From: Gammaproteobacteria bacterium
GTDB lineage: Bacteria; Pseudomonadota; Gammaproteobacteria; Thiohalobacterales; Thiohalobacteraceae
Reading direction: 5' to 3'
Length of the DNA stretch: 50,221 nt
NCBI GenBank assembly: GCA_018819175.1
Contig: JAHJQQ010000008.1
Location: 1-50,221 of the forward strand
The notes below the pieces were generated by a model that searched no databases, had not been told where the DNA came from, and saw only the letters and a program-made list of their open reading frames with translations. Positions 42,259-50,085 of the stretch are shown here, one piece after another. Within the stretch, counting starts at the first letter, position 1. Every line of letters starts with the position of its first letter. The position numbers were made by a program, and so were the translations under genes.

Positions 42259-43208
42259 GGTTGTAATGCGCTAAGCGCAGCGTCTCCACTCGGCCGATGA
42301 ACCGCAGCCTTGTATACCCGATAGCTGTAATAGGTGATAAATATCGCCAACAGCACTTCGAATATCTCCAGATGCAAGACCATACCGCTAAAAAAAGTAA
42401 TCAGCGCAATACCCGCCAGGCACGGCTGTGGAATCAAGAAATGCAGAACCGGCATACGCAGCATGCCAGCCAGCACCCACATGATGATCAAACCGGACAT
42501 AAACACCAACGCGACAGCCTTGGTCATCTTATCGAGCATGGATTTGGTCAGGAGATTGTGCACGTTGGTTTCCTGCTGATAGTTCAAAGCAGCAAGTGCC
42601 TCGGGGGTCTTAATGTCGAGAACTCGCTGTCCCCAGCTGACCTCTTCCCCAGCGACCAGAACGAACGCCACGGCGCACACCAAATAGAACATTGCCACCA
42701 TGCGATGGCGGTCTACCGCCGGATTTCTATGCGTGCGCAGCGCCGCGATGGCGCATGCGACAGCGGATAACAGATACAGGATGAAGGTCAGGTTTTCCAG
42801 CAATCCTTCCTTCTTGAATAAGAGATGCATTCTTAGTCCGAGCTTCATGTGCATCAGGTACAGGAGCAGCAGTGCCAACCCGCATAATGACGACCACAGC
42901 AGCACGGACATGGGGCGCGGTGTACCGAGATGAGCTAACGCGTCGCGGCTGAGCCACTGCACAAGCGCTCCGCGCAGCTTGTCAATTGCACATGCACTGA
43001 GCAGCCCACCAAAAAACAGGGTTACCGCGGCAGCTGCATACCAATAATGCGTGAGCAATAACTTGTCGGCTTCTGTAATGACGTGGTCGCGACTCAGCGT
43101 GCGCTCTACAAATGCCACGATGGCATCAAAGGCGAGAAACTTGCTGGCCATCATGGCCAGACTGATGGCGATGAACAACAAGCCAGCGGCAAGGTAGTTA
43201 CGATTCAT
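42255..43208 (-). CDS. Multi-spanning membrane protein with a GEExSWGQR motif, function unknown
   Basis: 317 residues from ATG 43208 (MNRNYLAAGLLFIAISLAMM); 20 codons upstream are open but uninformative. About nine hydrophobic segments. The most striking segment is VAGEEVSWGQRVLDIKTPEALAALNYQQETNVHNLL, a stretch I recall as conserved in uncharacterised bacterial membrane proteins. The paired glutamates, Trp, Arg, and downstream Asn-His could be catalytic or ligand-binding. Cotranscribed and translationally coupled with the flippase-like gene. Confidence 0.75.
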   Translation of the reverse strand: MNRNYLAAGLLFIAISLAMMASKFLAFDAIVAFVERTLSRDHVITEADKLLLTHYWYAAAAVTLFFGGLLSACAIDKLRGALVQWLSRDALAHLGTPRPMSVLLWSSLCGLALLLLYLMHMKLGLRMHLLFKKEGLLENLTFILYLLSAVACAIAALRTHRNPAVDRHRMVAMFYLVCAVAFVLVAGEEVSWGQRVLDIKTPEALAALNYQQETNVHNLLTKSMLDKMTKAVALVFMSGLIIMWVLAGMLRMPVLHFLIPQPCLAGIALITFFSGMVLHLEIFEVLLAIFITYYSYRVYKAAVHRPSGDAALSALQP

Positions 43209-43312
43209 CCGTGACAGGTTCCTGACCTCCAGTACGTATACCGGGCAATAACGCAAATATCGAGCCAAATTCCATCTCCAGCGGCCTATAGGCTGAACCG
43301 GACGCTACTGAC

Positions 43313-43353
43313 CGAAAAAAACCCGCAAGCTGTTGAGCATTGCGGGCTTTTTG
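43313..43353 (-). terminator. Rho-independent terminator of secG-tRNA-Leu
   Basis: On the minus strand, GCCCGCAATGC ... GCTTGCGGGT folds into a stem followed by a run of seven T (43319-43313), about 30 bases after the tRNA-Leu CCA end. It ends the tpiA-secG-tRNA-Leu transcription unit. A similar hairpin in the same plus-strand orientation is at 34932-34966. Confidence 0.85.
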
Positions 43354-43383
43354 GACTGCTCCGGACGGTGCCGGATACTAAGA

Positions 43384-43468
43384 TGGTGCCGACGGCGAGA
43401 CTCGAACTCGCACAGCTTACGCCACTACCCCCTCAAGATAGCGTGTCTACCAATTCCACCACGTCGGC
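43384..43468 (-). tRNA. tRNA-Leu (GAG)
   Basis: An 85-base type II tRNA on the minus strand: acceptor GCCGACG / CGTCGGC, D arm with TGGTAGACACG, anticodon loop TTGAGGG giving anticodon GAG, a long variable arm (GTGGCGTAAGCTGT region), T arm GCGAGTTCGAGTCTCGC and encoded CCA. It follows secG by 11 bases as in many gammaproteobacteria (the leuU position). Confidence 0.95.
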
Positions 43469-43479
43469 TTGAACTGCTT

Positions 43480-43896
43480 CTACTGCTTCGGCTGATCCTC
43501 AGCAGTCTCTGGCTGATCCATCGGCGCCGGCGCTTCCGGTAGATCCGAGGGTGCTGACTGCATGGGCAGCGACGGGGCATCCGGCAGATCGGAAGGTGCT
43601 GACGAATCCGTCGGCGTCGCTGGAGCCTGGACCTTCTCGGTCACACTGGTCGGCGCCTTGCGGTCACCCAGGATCAACGGGGTGGACAGCAGCAGGCTGT
43701 TGGCGAAAAACAGCGTCGCCAGAATCCCCGTTGTGCGCGACAGAAAGGAACCCGCGCCACGCGAACCGAACACCGTCGCCGAGGCACCACTGCCAAAGGC
43801 CGCACCGGCATCTGCGCCTTTGCCGTGCTGCAACAGGATCAGCACAATCAGCGCAATAGCCACGGCAACCTGAACGATCAACAACAACGTGTACAT
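43480..43896 (-). CDS. secG: Preprotein translocase subunit SecG
   Basis: 138 residues. Two helices (LLLIVQVAVAIALIVLILLQ and TGILATLFFANSLLLS) flank the conserved QHGKGADAGAAFGSGASATVFGSRGAGSFLSR. SecG binds SecYE and helps protein export. The C-terminal tail of about 60 residues is long, rich in Pro, Ala, Asp and Ser with repeats of SAPSDLP, and is typical only of some lineages. Confidence 0.95.
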   Translation of the reverse strand: MYTLLLIVQVAVAIALIVLILLQHGKGADAGAAFGSGASATVFGSRGAGSFLSRTTGILATLFFANSLLLSTPLILGDRKAPTSVTEKVQAPATPTDSSAPSDLPDAPSLPMQSAPSDLPEAPAPMDQPETAEDQPKQ

Positions 43897-43958
43897 AGTG
43901 ATTAAAGCCTTGCGTAGTCCGCGGATGGCTCCGCGCGATTATTTCTGACCCATCGAAC

Positions 43959-44711
43959 CTAATTGGGCGCCCGGCAGATCGCCAGAAACTCATCCGCTGT
44001 CAGCGACGCGCCGCCGATCAGGCCGCCGTCGATGTCCGGCATACCGAACAATTCAACGGCATTCGAACCTTTCACACTGCCGCCGTACAAAATCTGCACC
44101 TTGTCGGCGACAGCCTTGTCCAGCTTGGCTAGCTTGGCGCGGATAAAGGCATGTACATCCTGCGCTTGCTGCGGGCTGGCGGTCTTGCCGGTGCCGATGG
44201 CCCAGACCGGTTCATAAGCGATCACCGCTTCACCGATCGCCTTGATGCCTTCCAGCTTGATCACGGCATCCAATTGACGGTTAACGACGTCTTCGGTAAT
44301 ACCCTGCTCGCGCTCTTCCAGCAGCTCGCCGACGCAAAGAATCGGCGTCAGGCCGAATTTGCGCGCGGCGGCGAACTTGCGCGCGGTATCATCATCGCTC
44401 TCACCATAAATGGCGCGGCGCTCGGAATGACCGACGATGACATAACGGCAACCGACGTCTTTCAGCATCGGCCCGGACACTTCACCTGTGTGGGCACCGG
44501 ACTCCTGATCGTTGATGTCCTGCGCGCCAACCGCCAGCTTGGTGCCCTTGGCCAGGTCGGCGACCTTGGCGATATACACGTAGGGAGGACATACCGCGAC
44601 CGCAGCCTGCTTCACCTCGGCGAGACCCTGTTTGATGCCGGCCATGAGTGTGTCGATACTCGCGGCCGAGCCATTCATCTTCCAGTTTCCTGCCACCAAC
44701 GGTTGTCGCAT
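43959..44711 (-). CDS. tpiA: Triose-phosphate isomerase
   Basis: 250 residues from ATG 44711 (MRQPLVAGNWKMNG); nine codons upstream are open but are not part of the family. Interconverts dihydroxyacetone phosphate and glyceraldehyde 3-phosphate. Active site: lysine in GNWKMNG, His in VGHSERR, Glu in AYEPVWAIGTGKTAS, and phosphate loop YGGSVKGSNA. Upstream of secG with a 62-base gap. Confidence 0.97.
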   Translation of the reverse strand: MRQPLVAGNWKMNGSAASIDTLMAGIKQGLAEVKQAAVAVCPPYVYIAKVADLAKGTKLAVGAQDINDQESGAHTGEVSGPMLKDVGCRYVIVGHSERRAIYGESDDDTARKFAAARKFGLTPILCVGELLEEREQGITEDVVNRQLDAVIKLEGIKAIGEAVIAYEPVWAIGTGKTASPQQAQDVHAFIRAKLAKLDKAVADKVQILYGGSVKGSNAVELFGMPDIDGGLIGGASLTADEFLAICRAPN

Positions 44712-44787
44712 GCCGCGTCCTCGCTCCGTCCAAATCAAAGCGCGCTAGCTTAGCCGCGGAGGGCCTAAAAAGCAATTTGGATAAGGG

Positions 44788-44910
44788 CAGGGTCGAGGCT
44801 CTAGAGTCTAGGGACTAGGGGGGGATTACGCCCCCCTTCAAACCGGGATAAGCGGAATCCGACGTTTGTACATACTGTCCTCGGCCCTAGACCCTAGAAC
44901 CTCGGCCCTG
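44788..44910. repeat. Arm-repeat element built of heptamers (NNCTAGG) between glmM and tpiA
   Basis: Left arm (44788-44820) reads, after CAGG, as heptamers GTCGAGG, CTCTAGA, GTCTAGG, GACTAGG. The right arm (44877-44910), read inward, gives GCCGAGG, TTCTAGG, GTCTAGG, GCCGAGG. The arms are inverted with about 80% agreement; the core of about 55 bases is non-coding. The TTCTAGG heptamer is the unit of the array at 50086-50221. Confidence 0.7.
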
Positions 44911-44917
44911 CGTGTAA

Positions 44918-46273
44918 TCACGCCGCTGTGGTATTCAGCAGGCGCTGCACGACTTCGGCCAATTCGGCCGCCTCCTGGCGTACCTGGGCCTCGTCTTCGC
45001 CCTCCACCATGACCCGGACCACGGGCTCGGTGCCCGACGGTCGCAGCAGCACACGACCACGTCCTGCCAGGCGTGCTTCGCTGGCCTGCACCGCCGCCTG
45101 GATGGGCGCATGTTCCTTGAGATTCACGCGGCCGCTGACCGGGACATTGATCATGTGCTGTGGATATTTGTGCATGCCTTCGCGCAGCTCCGCAAGCCGC
45201 TTATTGCTCTTGATCATCTCCGTCACCACCTGCAGCGCCGACACAATACCGTCGCCGGTAGCCGTGCGGTCCATACAGATAATGTGCCCGGACGATTCAC
45301 CGCCCAGCACCCAGCCTTCCTGCACCAGCATTTCCAGGACATAACGATCACCGACCGCAGCGCGTTTCAGCTCGATACCGTCACGTTTCAGCGCATGTTC
45401 CAGACCCAGGTTGCTCATCACCGTACCGACCACGCCGCCGCGCAACATGCCGGCCTGATGACGTGAGCGGGCAATGATGTACAGCAGTTCGTCACCATCA
45501 AGCAACTGGCCTGTATGATCGACCATCGCGACACGATCACCGTCGCCGTCCAAGGCGATACCCAGATCGGCACCGTGTTCCAACACCGCTGCCTGCAGGT
45601 TTTTCGGCTTGGTGGAACCACAGTCCTCGTTGATGTTCAAACCATCCGGCTCAACACCGATGCTGATCACCTCAGCATCCATTTCGTCGAACACCGCTGG
45701 CGCGACTTTGTAGGTGGCGCCATTGGCGCAATCCAGAACAATCTTGAGCCCGTGAAGACTCAGCGACAGCGGCACCGTGCTTTTACAAAATTCTATATAA
45801 CGACCTTCGGCATCATGCACGCGCACCGCCTTGCCCAGCTGACTTGAATCGACAGTCACCATGGGTTCATCGAGCATACGTTCGATCTCGCGCTCGACCT
45901 CATCGGGAAGTTTGGTGCCCTGCGCAGAGAAGAATTTGATGCCATTATCAGCATAGGGATTGTGCGACGCGGAAATCACAATGCCCGCGCAGGCATGCAG
46001 CGTACGGGTCAGATAGGCGATGGCCGGTGTCGGCATCGGACCCAGCAAACGGATATCCATACCGGCGGCCGACAAGCCCGCCTCCAGGGCGGACTCGAAC
46101 ATATAACCGGAGATGCGCGTGTCCTTGCCGATCAGCACTTTGTCGCAGGTACTCGAACCGAGCACCTTGCCGACCGCCCAACCCAGCTTCAGCATGAAAT
46201 CCGCGGTAATCGGCGCCTCGCCAACCCGGCCACGGATACCATCTGTTCCGAAATATTTCCTAGACACTGCCAT
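44918..46273 (-). CDS. glmM: Phosphoglucosamine mutase
   Basis: 451 residues. Converts glucosamine 6-phosphate to glucosamine 1-phosphate for peptidoglycan and LPS precursors. Seen: FGTDGIRGRVG at the start, the phosphoserine loop VISASHNPYADNGIKFF, the metal loop DGDGDRVAMVD, the substrate loop GGESSGHIICMD and the phosphate-binding RPSGTEPVVRVMVEG. Follows folP after 50 bases. Confidence 0.97.
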   Translation of the reverse strand: MAVSRKYFGTDGIRGRVGEAPITADFMLKLGWAVGKVLGSSTCDKVLIGKDTRISGYMFESALEAGLSAAGMDIRLLGPMPTPAIAYLTRTLHACAGIVISASHNPYADNGIKFFSAQGTKLPDEVEREIERMLDEPMVTVDSSQLGKAVRVHDAEGRYIEFCKSTVPLSLSLHGLKIVLDCANGATYKVAPAVFDEMDAEVISIGVEPDGLNINEDCGSTKPKNLQAAVLEHGADLGIALDGDGDRVAMVDHTGQLLDGDELLYIIARSRHQAGMLRGGVVGTVMSNLGLEHALKRDGIELKRAAVGDRYVLEMLVQEGWVLGGESSGHIICMDRTATGDGIVSALQVVTEMIKSNKRLAELREGMHKYPQHMINVPVSGRVNLKEHAPIQAAVQASEARLAGRGRVLLRPSGTEPVVRVMVEGEDEAQVRQEAAELAEVVQRLLNTTAA

Positions 46274-46323
46274 CCCCTTTGACTACTGCCATTGTTATCT
46301 CCGACGCCTGATGGAACTCAGGT

Positions 46324-47172
46324 CTATCTGGTAGCATTGATTGTATCAACATCCTTCACGGCTGCGCAGACGCGCACCGCCTGTACCGTGGCAGCCACAT
46401 CATGGACGCGCAATATCCGCGCACCCAACCAGCTCGCCAATACGGCCAGGGCAACGCTCGGCTGCAACCGCTGTTCTACCGGCAAATCCAGCAACTGCCC
46501 TATCATAGACTTGCGTGACAAGCCCACAAGCAGCGGATAGCCTGTCTGTACGAGTACCGGCAGCTGTCTCAATAACCGCAGGTTATGTTCCAAGGTCTTG
46601 CCAAACCCGAAGCCTGGGTCCAGCAGGATCTGTTCGGCGGGAATACCCGCAGCAATACAATCCGTAGCGCGCGCCACCAGAAAATCCCGTACTTCGGTGA
46701 CGACATCCTGATACTCCGGCTGTTGCTGCATGGTACGCGGCGCGCCCTGCATGTGCATCAAACAGACCGGCACATGGCTATCGACCGCCACCTGTAAGGC
46801 ACCTGGCTCTCGTAGCGCACGCACATCGTTAATCAAACCCGCACCTGCCGCGACAGCCGCACGCATCACTTCCGGTTTGCTGGTATCCACGGAAATAATC
46901 ACCGGCAATTCCAAGTGTAACGACTCGATGACGGGGATAACGCGATCCAGTTCCTCTTGTACCGATACGTCAGCCGCACCAGGCCGGGTCGATTCACCAC
47001 CGATATCGATAATCGACGCACCTTCCGCCACCATCTCTCGTGCATGCGCAATTGCCGAATCACGCCCAACGAAACGTCCGCCATCCGAAAACGAATCCGG
47101 CGTGACATTGAGAATGCCCATCACCTGAGGTTGAGACAGATCGAGAAGTGTTCCGGCGCAATTGAGTTGCAT
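46324..47172 (-). CDS. folP: Dihydropteroate synthase
   Basis: 282 residues. Joins p-aminobenzoate to the pterin pyrophosphate in folate synthesis and is the sulfonamide target. Signatures: MGILNVTPDSFSDGGRF, IIDIGGESTRPGA, ISVDTSKPEVMRAA, INDVRAL, DPGFGFGKTLEHN, GLSRKSMIG. Normal length. A pair of arm elements and the ftsH terminator lie upstream between it and ftsH, so it may have its own promoter. Confidence 0.97.
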   Translation of the reverse strand: MQLNCAGTLLDLSQPQVMGILNVTPDSFSDGGRFVGRDSAIAHAREMVAEGASIIDIGGESTRPGAADVSVQEELDRVIPVIESLHLELPVIISVDTSKPEVMRAAVAAGAGLINDVRALREPGALQVAVDSHVPVCLMHMQGAPRTMQQQPEYQDVVTEVRDFLVARATDCIAAGIPAEQILLDPGFGFGKTLEHNLRLLRQLPVLVQTGYPLLVGLSRKSMIGQLLDLPVEQRLQPSVALAVLASWLGARILRVHDVAATVQAVRVCAAVKDVDTINATR

Positions 47173-47203
47173 ATTTAGCGTGCACCGCTAGAACAAATCT
47201 TTT

Positions 47204-47374
47204 GAACCGCCAAGACGCCAAGCACGCCAAGCACGCCAAGCACGCCAAGATTTCTGAACCGCCAAGACGCCAAGGTCGCCAAGATTATTTCCTTAAAAAA
47301 GATTTTCTTGGCGTCTTGGCGTCTTGGCGGTTCAAACCTTGTTTTCTTGGCGACCTTGGCGTCTTGGCGGTTCA
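47204..47374. repeat. Interleaved arm-repeat elements between folP and ftsH
   Basis: Left arms start at 47204 (five CGCCAAGxA units) and 47256; right arms end at 47333 and 47373. The second left arm (47255-47284) and the last right arm (47345-47374) are perfect reverse complements over 30 bases including the AAGGTCGCC variant unit, while the inner right arm uses a different unit order. The two elements thus overlap instead of lying side by side. The core is only about 20 bases, so the whole may form a long hairpin. Confidence 0.85.
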
Positions 47375-47391
47375 TATAAAAAACGTTAGCA

Positions 47392-47420
47392 GAAAAACAA
47401 AGCCCCGCCGAAGCGGGGCA
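47392..47420 (-). terminator. Rho-independent terminator of ftsH
   Basis: On the minus strand GCCCCGC, loop TTCG, GCGGGGC (47419-47402) followed by TTTGTTTTT. A seven-bp GC-only stem with a stable tetraloop and a T run, 22 bases after the ftsH stop codon. Confidence 0.92.
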
Positions 47421-47441
47421 ATATTCATTTCAACAACCTGT

Positions 47442-49370
47442 TCAGTGCTGGCCGGCAGGGCCACCGATGGTGCCTTCGCCGGGTTTCGCTGTTGGCGTTT
47501 CGGTCGCCGGCGCGGAACCGCCGCCGGATGCCGGTTTGTCGTCTTCCCAGTCCTCGGGCGGACGCGGCGGCTTGCCGTTCATGATGTCATCAATCTGCTG
47601 CGCATCGATGGTCTCGTATTTCATCAAGGCCGCCGACATCGCATGCAACTTGTCGAAGTTGTCCTGCAGGATCTGCGTCGCACGCTTGTAATTACGGTCG
47701 ATAATCGCGCGTATCTCTTCATCGATGGTATGTGCGGTTTCGTCCGAGACATTCTTGTGCTGCGTCACCGAATGGCCGAGGAACACCTCGCCTTCATCCT
47801 CGCTGTAGGTCAGCGGACCGAGACGTTCGGACAAGCCCCACTTGGTCACCATGTTGCGTGCCAGCTCGGTGGAACGCTGAATGTCATTCGATGCGCCGGT
47901 CGTGACCTTGTCGGCACCGAACACCAGCTCCTCGGCGATACGACCACCGAACAGACTGGCAATACGGCTTTCCAGGCCCTGACGACTCAGGCTGTAACGA
48001 TCTTCTTCCGGCAGATACATGGTCACACCCAACGCACGACCACGCGGAATGATACTGACCTTGTAGACCGGATCGTGATCCGGCACCAGACGACCAACAA
48101 TGGCATGGCCGGACTCGTGGTAAGCAGTGAGCTTTTTCTCGCTCTCACTCATCACCATGGAGCGACGTTCCGCACCCATCATGATCTTGTCTTTGGCCTT
48201 TTCGAAATGCTCCATGTCGACGGTGCGGTTGTTGGCACGCGCGGCAAACAAGGCGGCTTCATTAACAAGATTGGCGAGATCCGCGCCGGAGAAACCCGGC
48301 GTGCCACGCGCGATCAGCGACGGCTTGACGTTGTCGGAAATCGGCACCTTGCGCATATGCACTTTGAGGATCTGCTCGCGACCGCGCACATCCGGCAACG
48401 GCACCACGACCTGACGGTCAAAGCGGCCCGGACGCAGCAGCGCCGGATCGAGCACGTCGGGACGGTTGGTCGCGGCGATGACGATCACGCCTTCGTTGCC
48501 TTCAAAGCCGTCCATCTCAACCAATAATTGGTTCAGCGTCTGCTCACGTTCGTCATGACCGCCGCCAAGACCGGCACCGCGATGGCGACCAACGGCGTCG
48601 ATTTCATCAATGAAGATGATGCAGGGCGCATGCTTCTTGGCCTGCTCGAACATGTCACGCACACGTGACGCGCCCACGCCGACGAACATCTCGACGAAGT
48701 CCGAACCGGAAATGGTAAAGAACGGCACTTTCGCTTCACCGGCGATGGCCTTGGCCAGCAGCGTTTTACCGGTACCGGGCGAACCGACCATCAGAACGCC
48801 GCGCGGAATCTTGCCGCCCAGCTTCTGGAATTTGCCGGGGTCACGCAGGAACTCAACCAGTTCGCTGACTTCCTCTTTGGCCTCTTCGACACCCGCGACA
48901 TCGGCGAAGGTGATTTTGACCTGATCCTCGCCGAGCATGCGCGCGCGGCTCTTGCCGAACGACATGGCCCCACGACCACCCGCGCCGCCCTGCATCTGAC
49001 GCATGAAGAACACCCACACGCCGATCAGCAACAGCATCGGGAACCAGGAGATGAAGATTTGAGTAAGCAGACCCTGCTCATCGCGCGGCTTGGCCACCAC
49101 GGTCACACCGTTGGCGAGCAAATCGTCGATCATTTTGGGATCATCGGGCGCGTAGGTCTGGAAGCGTTCGCCGTTGGCCATTTCACCATGCACGGTACGA
49201 TCCTGAATTGTCACCCGGGACATATTTCCGGCTTTGACCTGGGCGATGAAATCAGAATATCCCAGCTGATTGGCGCGCGGTGTCGTCGGCGGTCCAAAGC
49301 TATTAAATACGGACATCAACACTACTGCGATGACCACCCACAGAATCATATTCTTGGCCATGTCGTTCAA
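47442..49370 (-). CDS. ftsH: ATP-dependent zinc metalloprotease FtsH
   Basis: 642 residues (639 if the ATG three codons later, at 49361, is used as in E. coli). A membrane-bound AAA+ protease degrading LpxC, SecY and misfolded membrane proteins. Two membrane segments (MILWVVIAVVLMSVFNSF; IFISWFPMLLLIGVWVFF) flank a periplasmic domain. AAA module: Walker A GSPGTGKTLL (serine where many homologues have proline), Walker B CIIFIDEIDAVG, SRH region ATNRPDVLDPALLRPGRFDR. Zinc site HESGHAIVG. The C-terminal tail is Pro/Gly-rich. It follows rlmE after 90 bases. Confidence 0.97.
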   Translation of the reverse strand: MNDMAKNMILWVVIAVVLMSVFNSFGPPTTPRANQLGYSDFIAQVKAGNMSRVTIQDRTVHGEMANGERFQTYAPDDPKMIDDLLANGVTVVAKPRDEQGLLTQIFISWFPMLLLIGVWVFFMRQMQGGAGGRGAMSFGKSRARMLGEDQVKITFADVAGVEEAKEEVSELVEFLRDPGKFQKLGGKIPRGVLMVGSPGTGKTLLAKAIAGEAKVPFFTISGSDFVEMFVGVGASRVRDMFEQAKKHAPCIIFIDEIDAVGRHRGAGLGGGHDEREQTLNQLLVEMDGFEGNEGVIVIAATNRPDVLDPALLRPGRFDRQVVVPLPDVRGREQILKVHMRKVPISDNVKPSLIARGTPGFSGADLANLVNEAALFAARANNRTVDMEHFEKAKDKIMMGAERRSMVMSESEKKLTAYHESGHAIVGRLVPDHDPVYKVSIIPRGRALGVTMYLPEEDRYSLSRQGLESRIASLFGGRIAEELVFGADKVTTGASNDIQRSTELARNMVTKWGLSERLGPLTYSEDEGEVFLGHSVTQHKNVSDETAHTIDEEIRAIIDRNYKRATQILQDNFDKLHAMSAALMKYETIDAQQIDDIMNGKPPRPPEDWEDDKPASGGGSAPATETPTAKPGEGTIGGPAGQH

Positions 49371-49460
49371 ACGTGCCTACCTCGCCTTAACGGCTTTCTA
49401 ACTACCTGTTAATCCTGGAACTTAACCACAACCAAGTGGTTATTCCTGGCTCTGACCTTA

Positions 49461-50081
49461 CTACAGTTTCCGGTCACTGGCCACCAGATACACCTCACGG
49501 GAACGCGGCCTGGAGGCCTTGGGCTTACGGACCACGACCCGCGCGAAATCCTTGCGCAGATCCTGGACGAGTTGATCAAAACCCTCACCCTGGAACACCT
49601 TGCAGACAAAACTACCGCCTGGTCGAAGCATCTCCCGGGCGAAATCAACCGCCAATTCCACCATATACATGGTGCGCGGCTGATCCACGGCATCCATGCC
49701 GGTGATATTGGGGGCGATATCGGACATTACAAGGTCTATGGTCCGATCACCGAGTTCGGCCTTGAGCCGGGCCAGCACGTCCGCCTCACGGAAATCGCCT
49801 TCGATAAACACCACATCAGGCAAGGCATCCATCGGCAGGATATCCAGCGCGAACAGATTACCCTTGTTTCCCAACACCTTCGCGGCATATTGCGACCAAC
49901 CGCCCGGGGCTGCGCCGAGATCGACCACGGTCATACCCGGTTTGAGCAGCCGGTATTTCTGATCCAACTCTTCCAGTTTATAAACCGCACGCGAGCGCCA
50001 GCCTTCCCGCTGTGCACGTTGGACATAATTATCGTCGAAATGTTCTTTCAGCCACCGGCTGCTGCTTTTACTACGGGCCAT
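49461..50081 (-). CDS. rlmE: 23S rRNA 2'-O-ribose U2552 methyltransferase
   Basis: 206 residues, full length. RlmE (FtsJ/RrmJ) methylates U2552 of 23S rRNA late in 50S assembly. Seen: SRAVYKLEELDQKYRLL (catalytic lysine), SAM-binding VVDLGAAPGGWSQYAA, DLVMSDIAPNITG (catalytic aspartate), FVCKVFQGEGFDQL (second lysine) and SREVYLVA (glutamate). The heptamer array begins four bases upstream of the ATG, so no ordinary ribosome-binding site is visible. Confidence 0.97.
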   Translation of the reverse strand: MARSKSSSRWLKEHFDDNYVQRAQREGWRSRAVYKLEELDQKYRLLKPGMTVVDLGAAPGGWSQYAAKVLGNKGNLFALDILPMDALPDVVFIEGDFREADVLARLKAELGDRTIDLVMSDIAPNITGMDAVDQPRTMYMVELAVDFAREMLRPGGSFVCKVFQGEGFDQLVQDLRKDFARVVVRKPKASRPRSREVYLVASDRKL

Positions 50082-50085
50082 AATT

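Noticed and set aside
43551..43873. Plus-strand open frames across secG
   Set aside because: They are antisense to the well-conserved secG and result from its GC-rich Pro/Ala tail.
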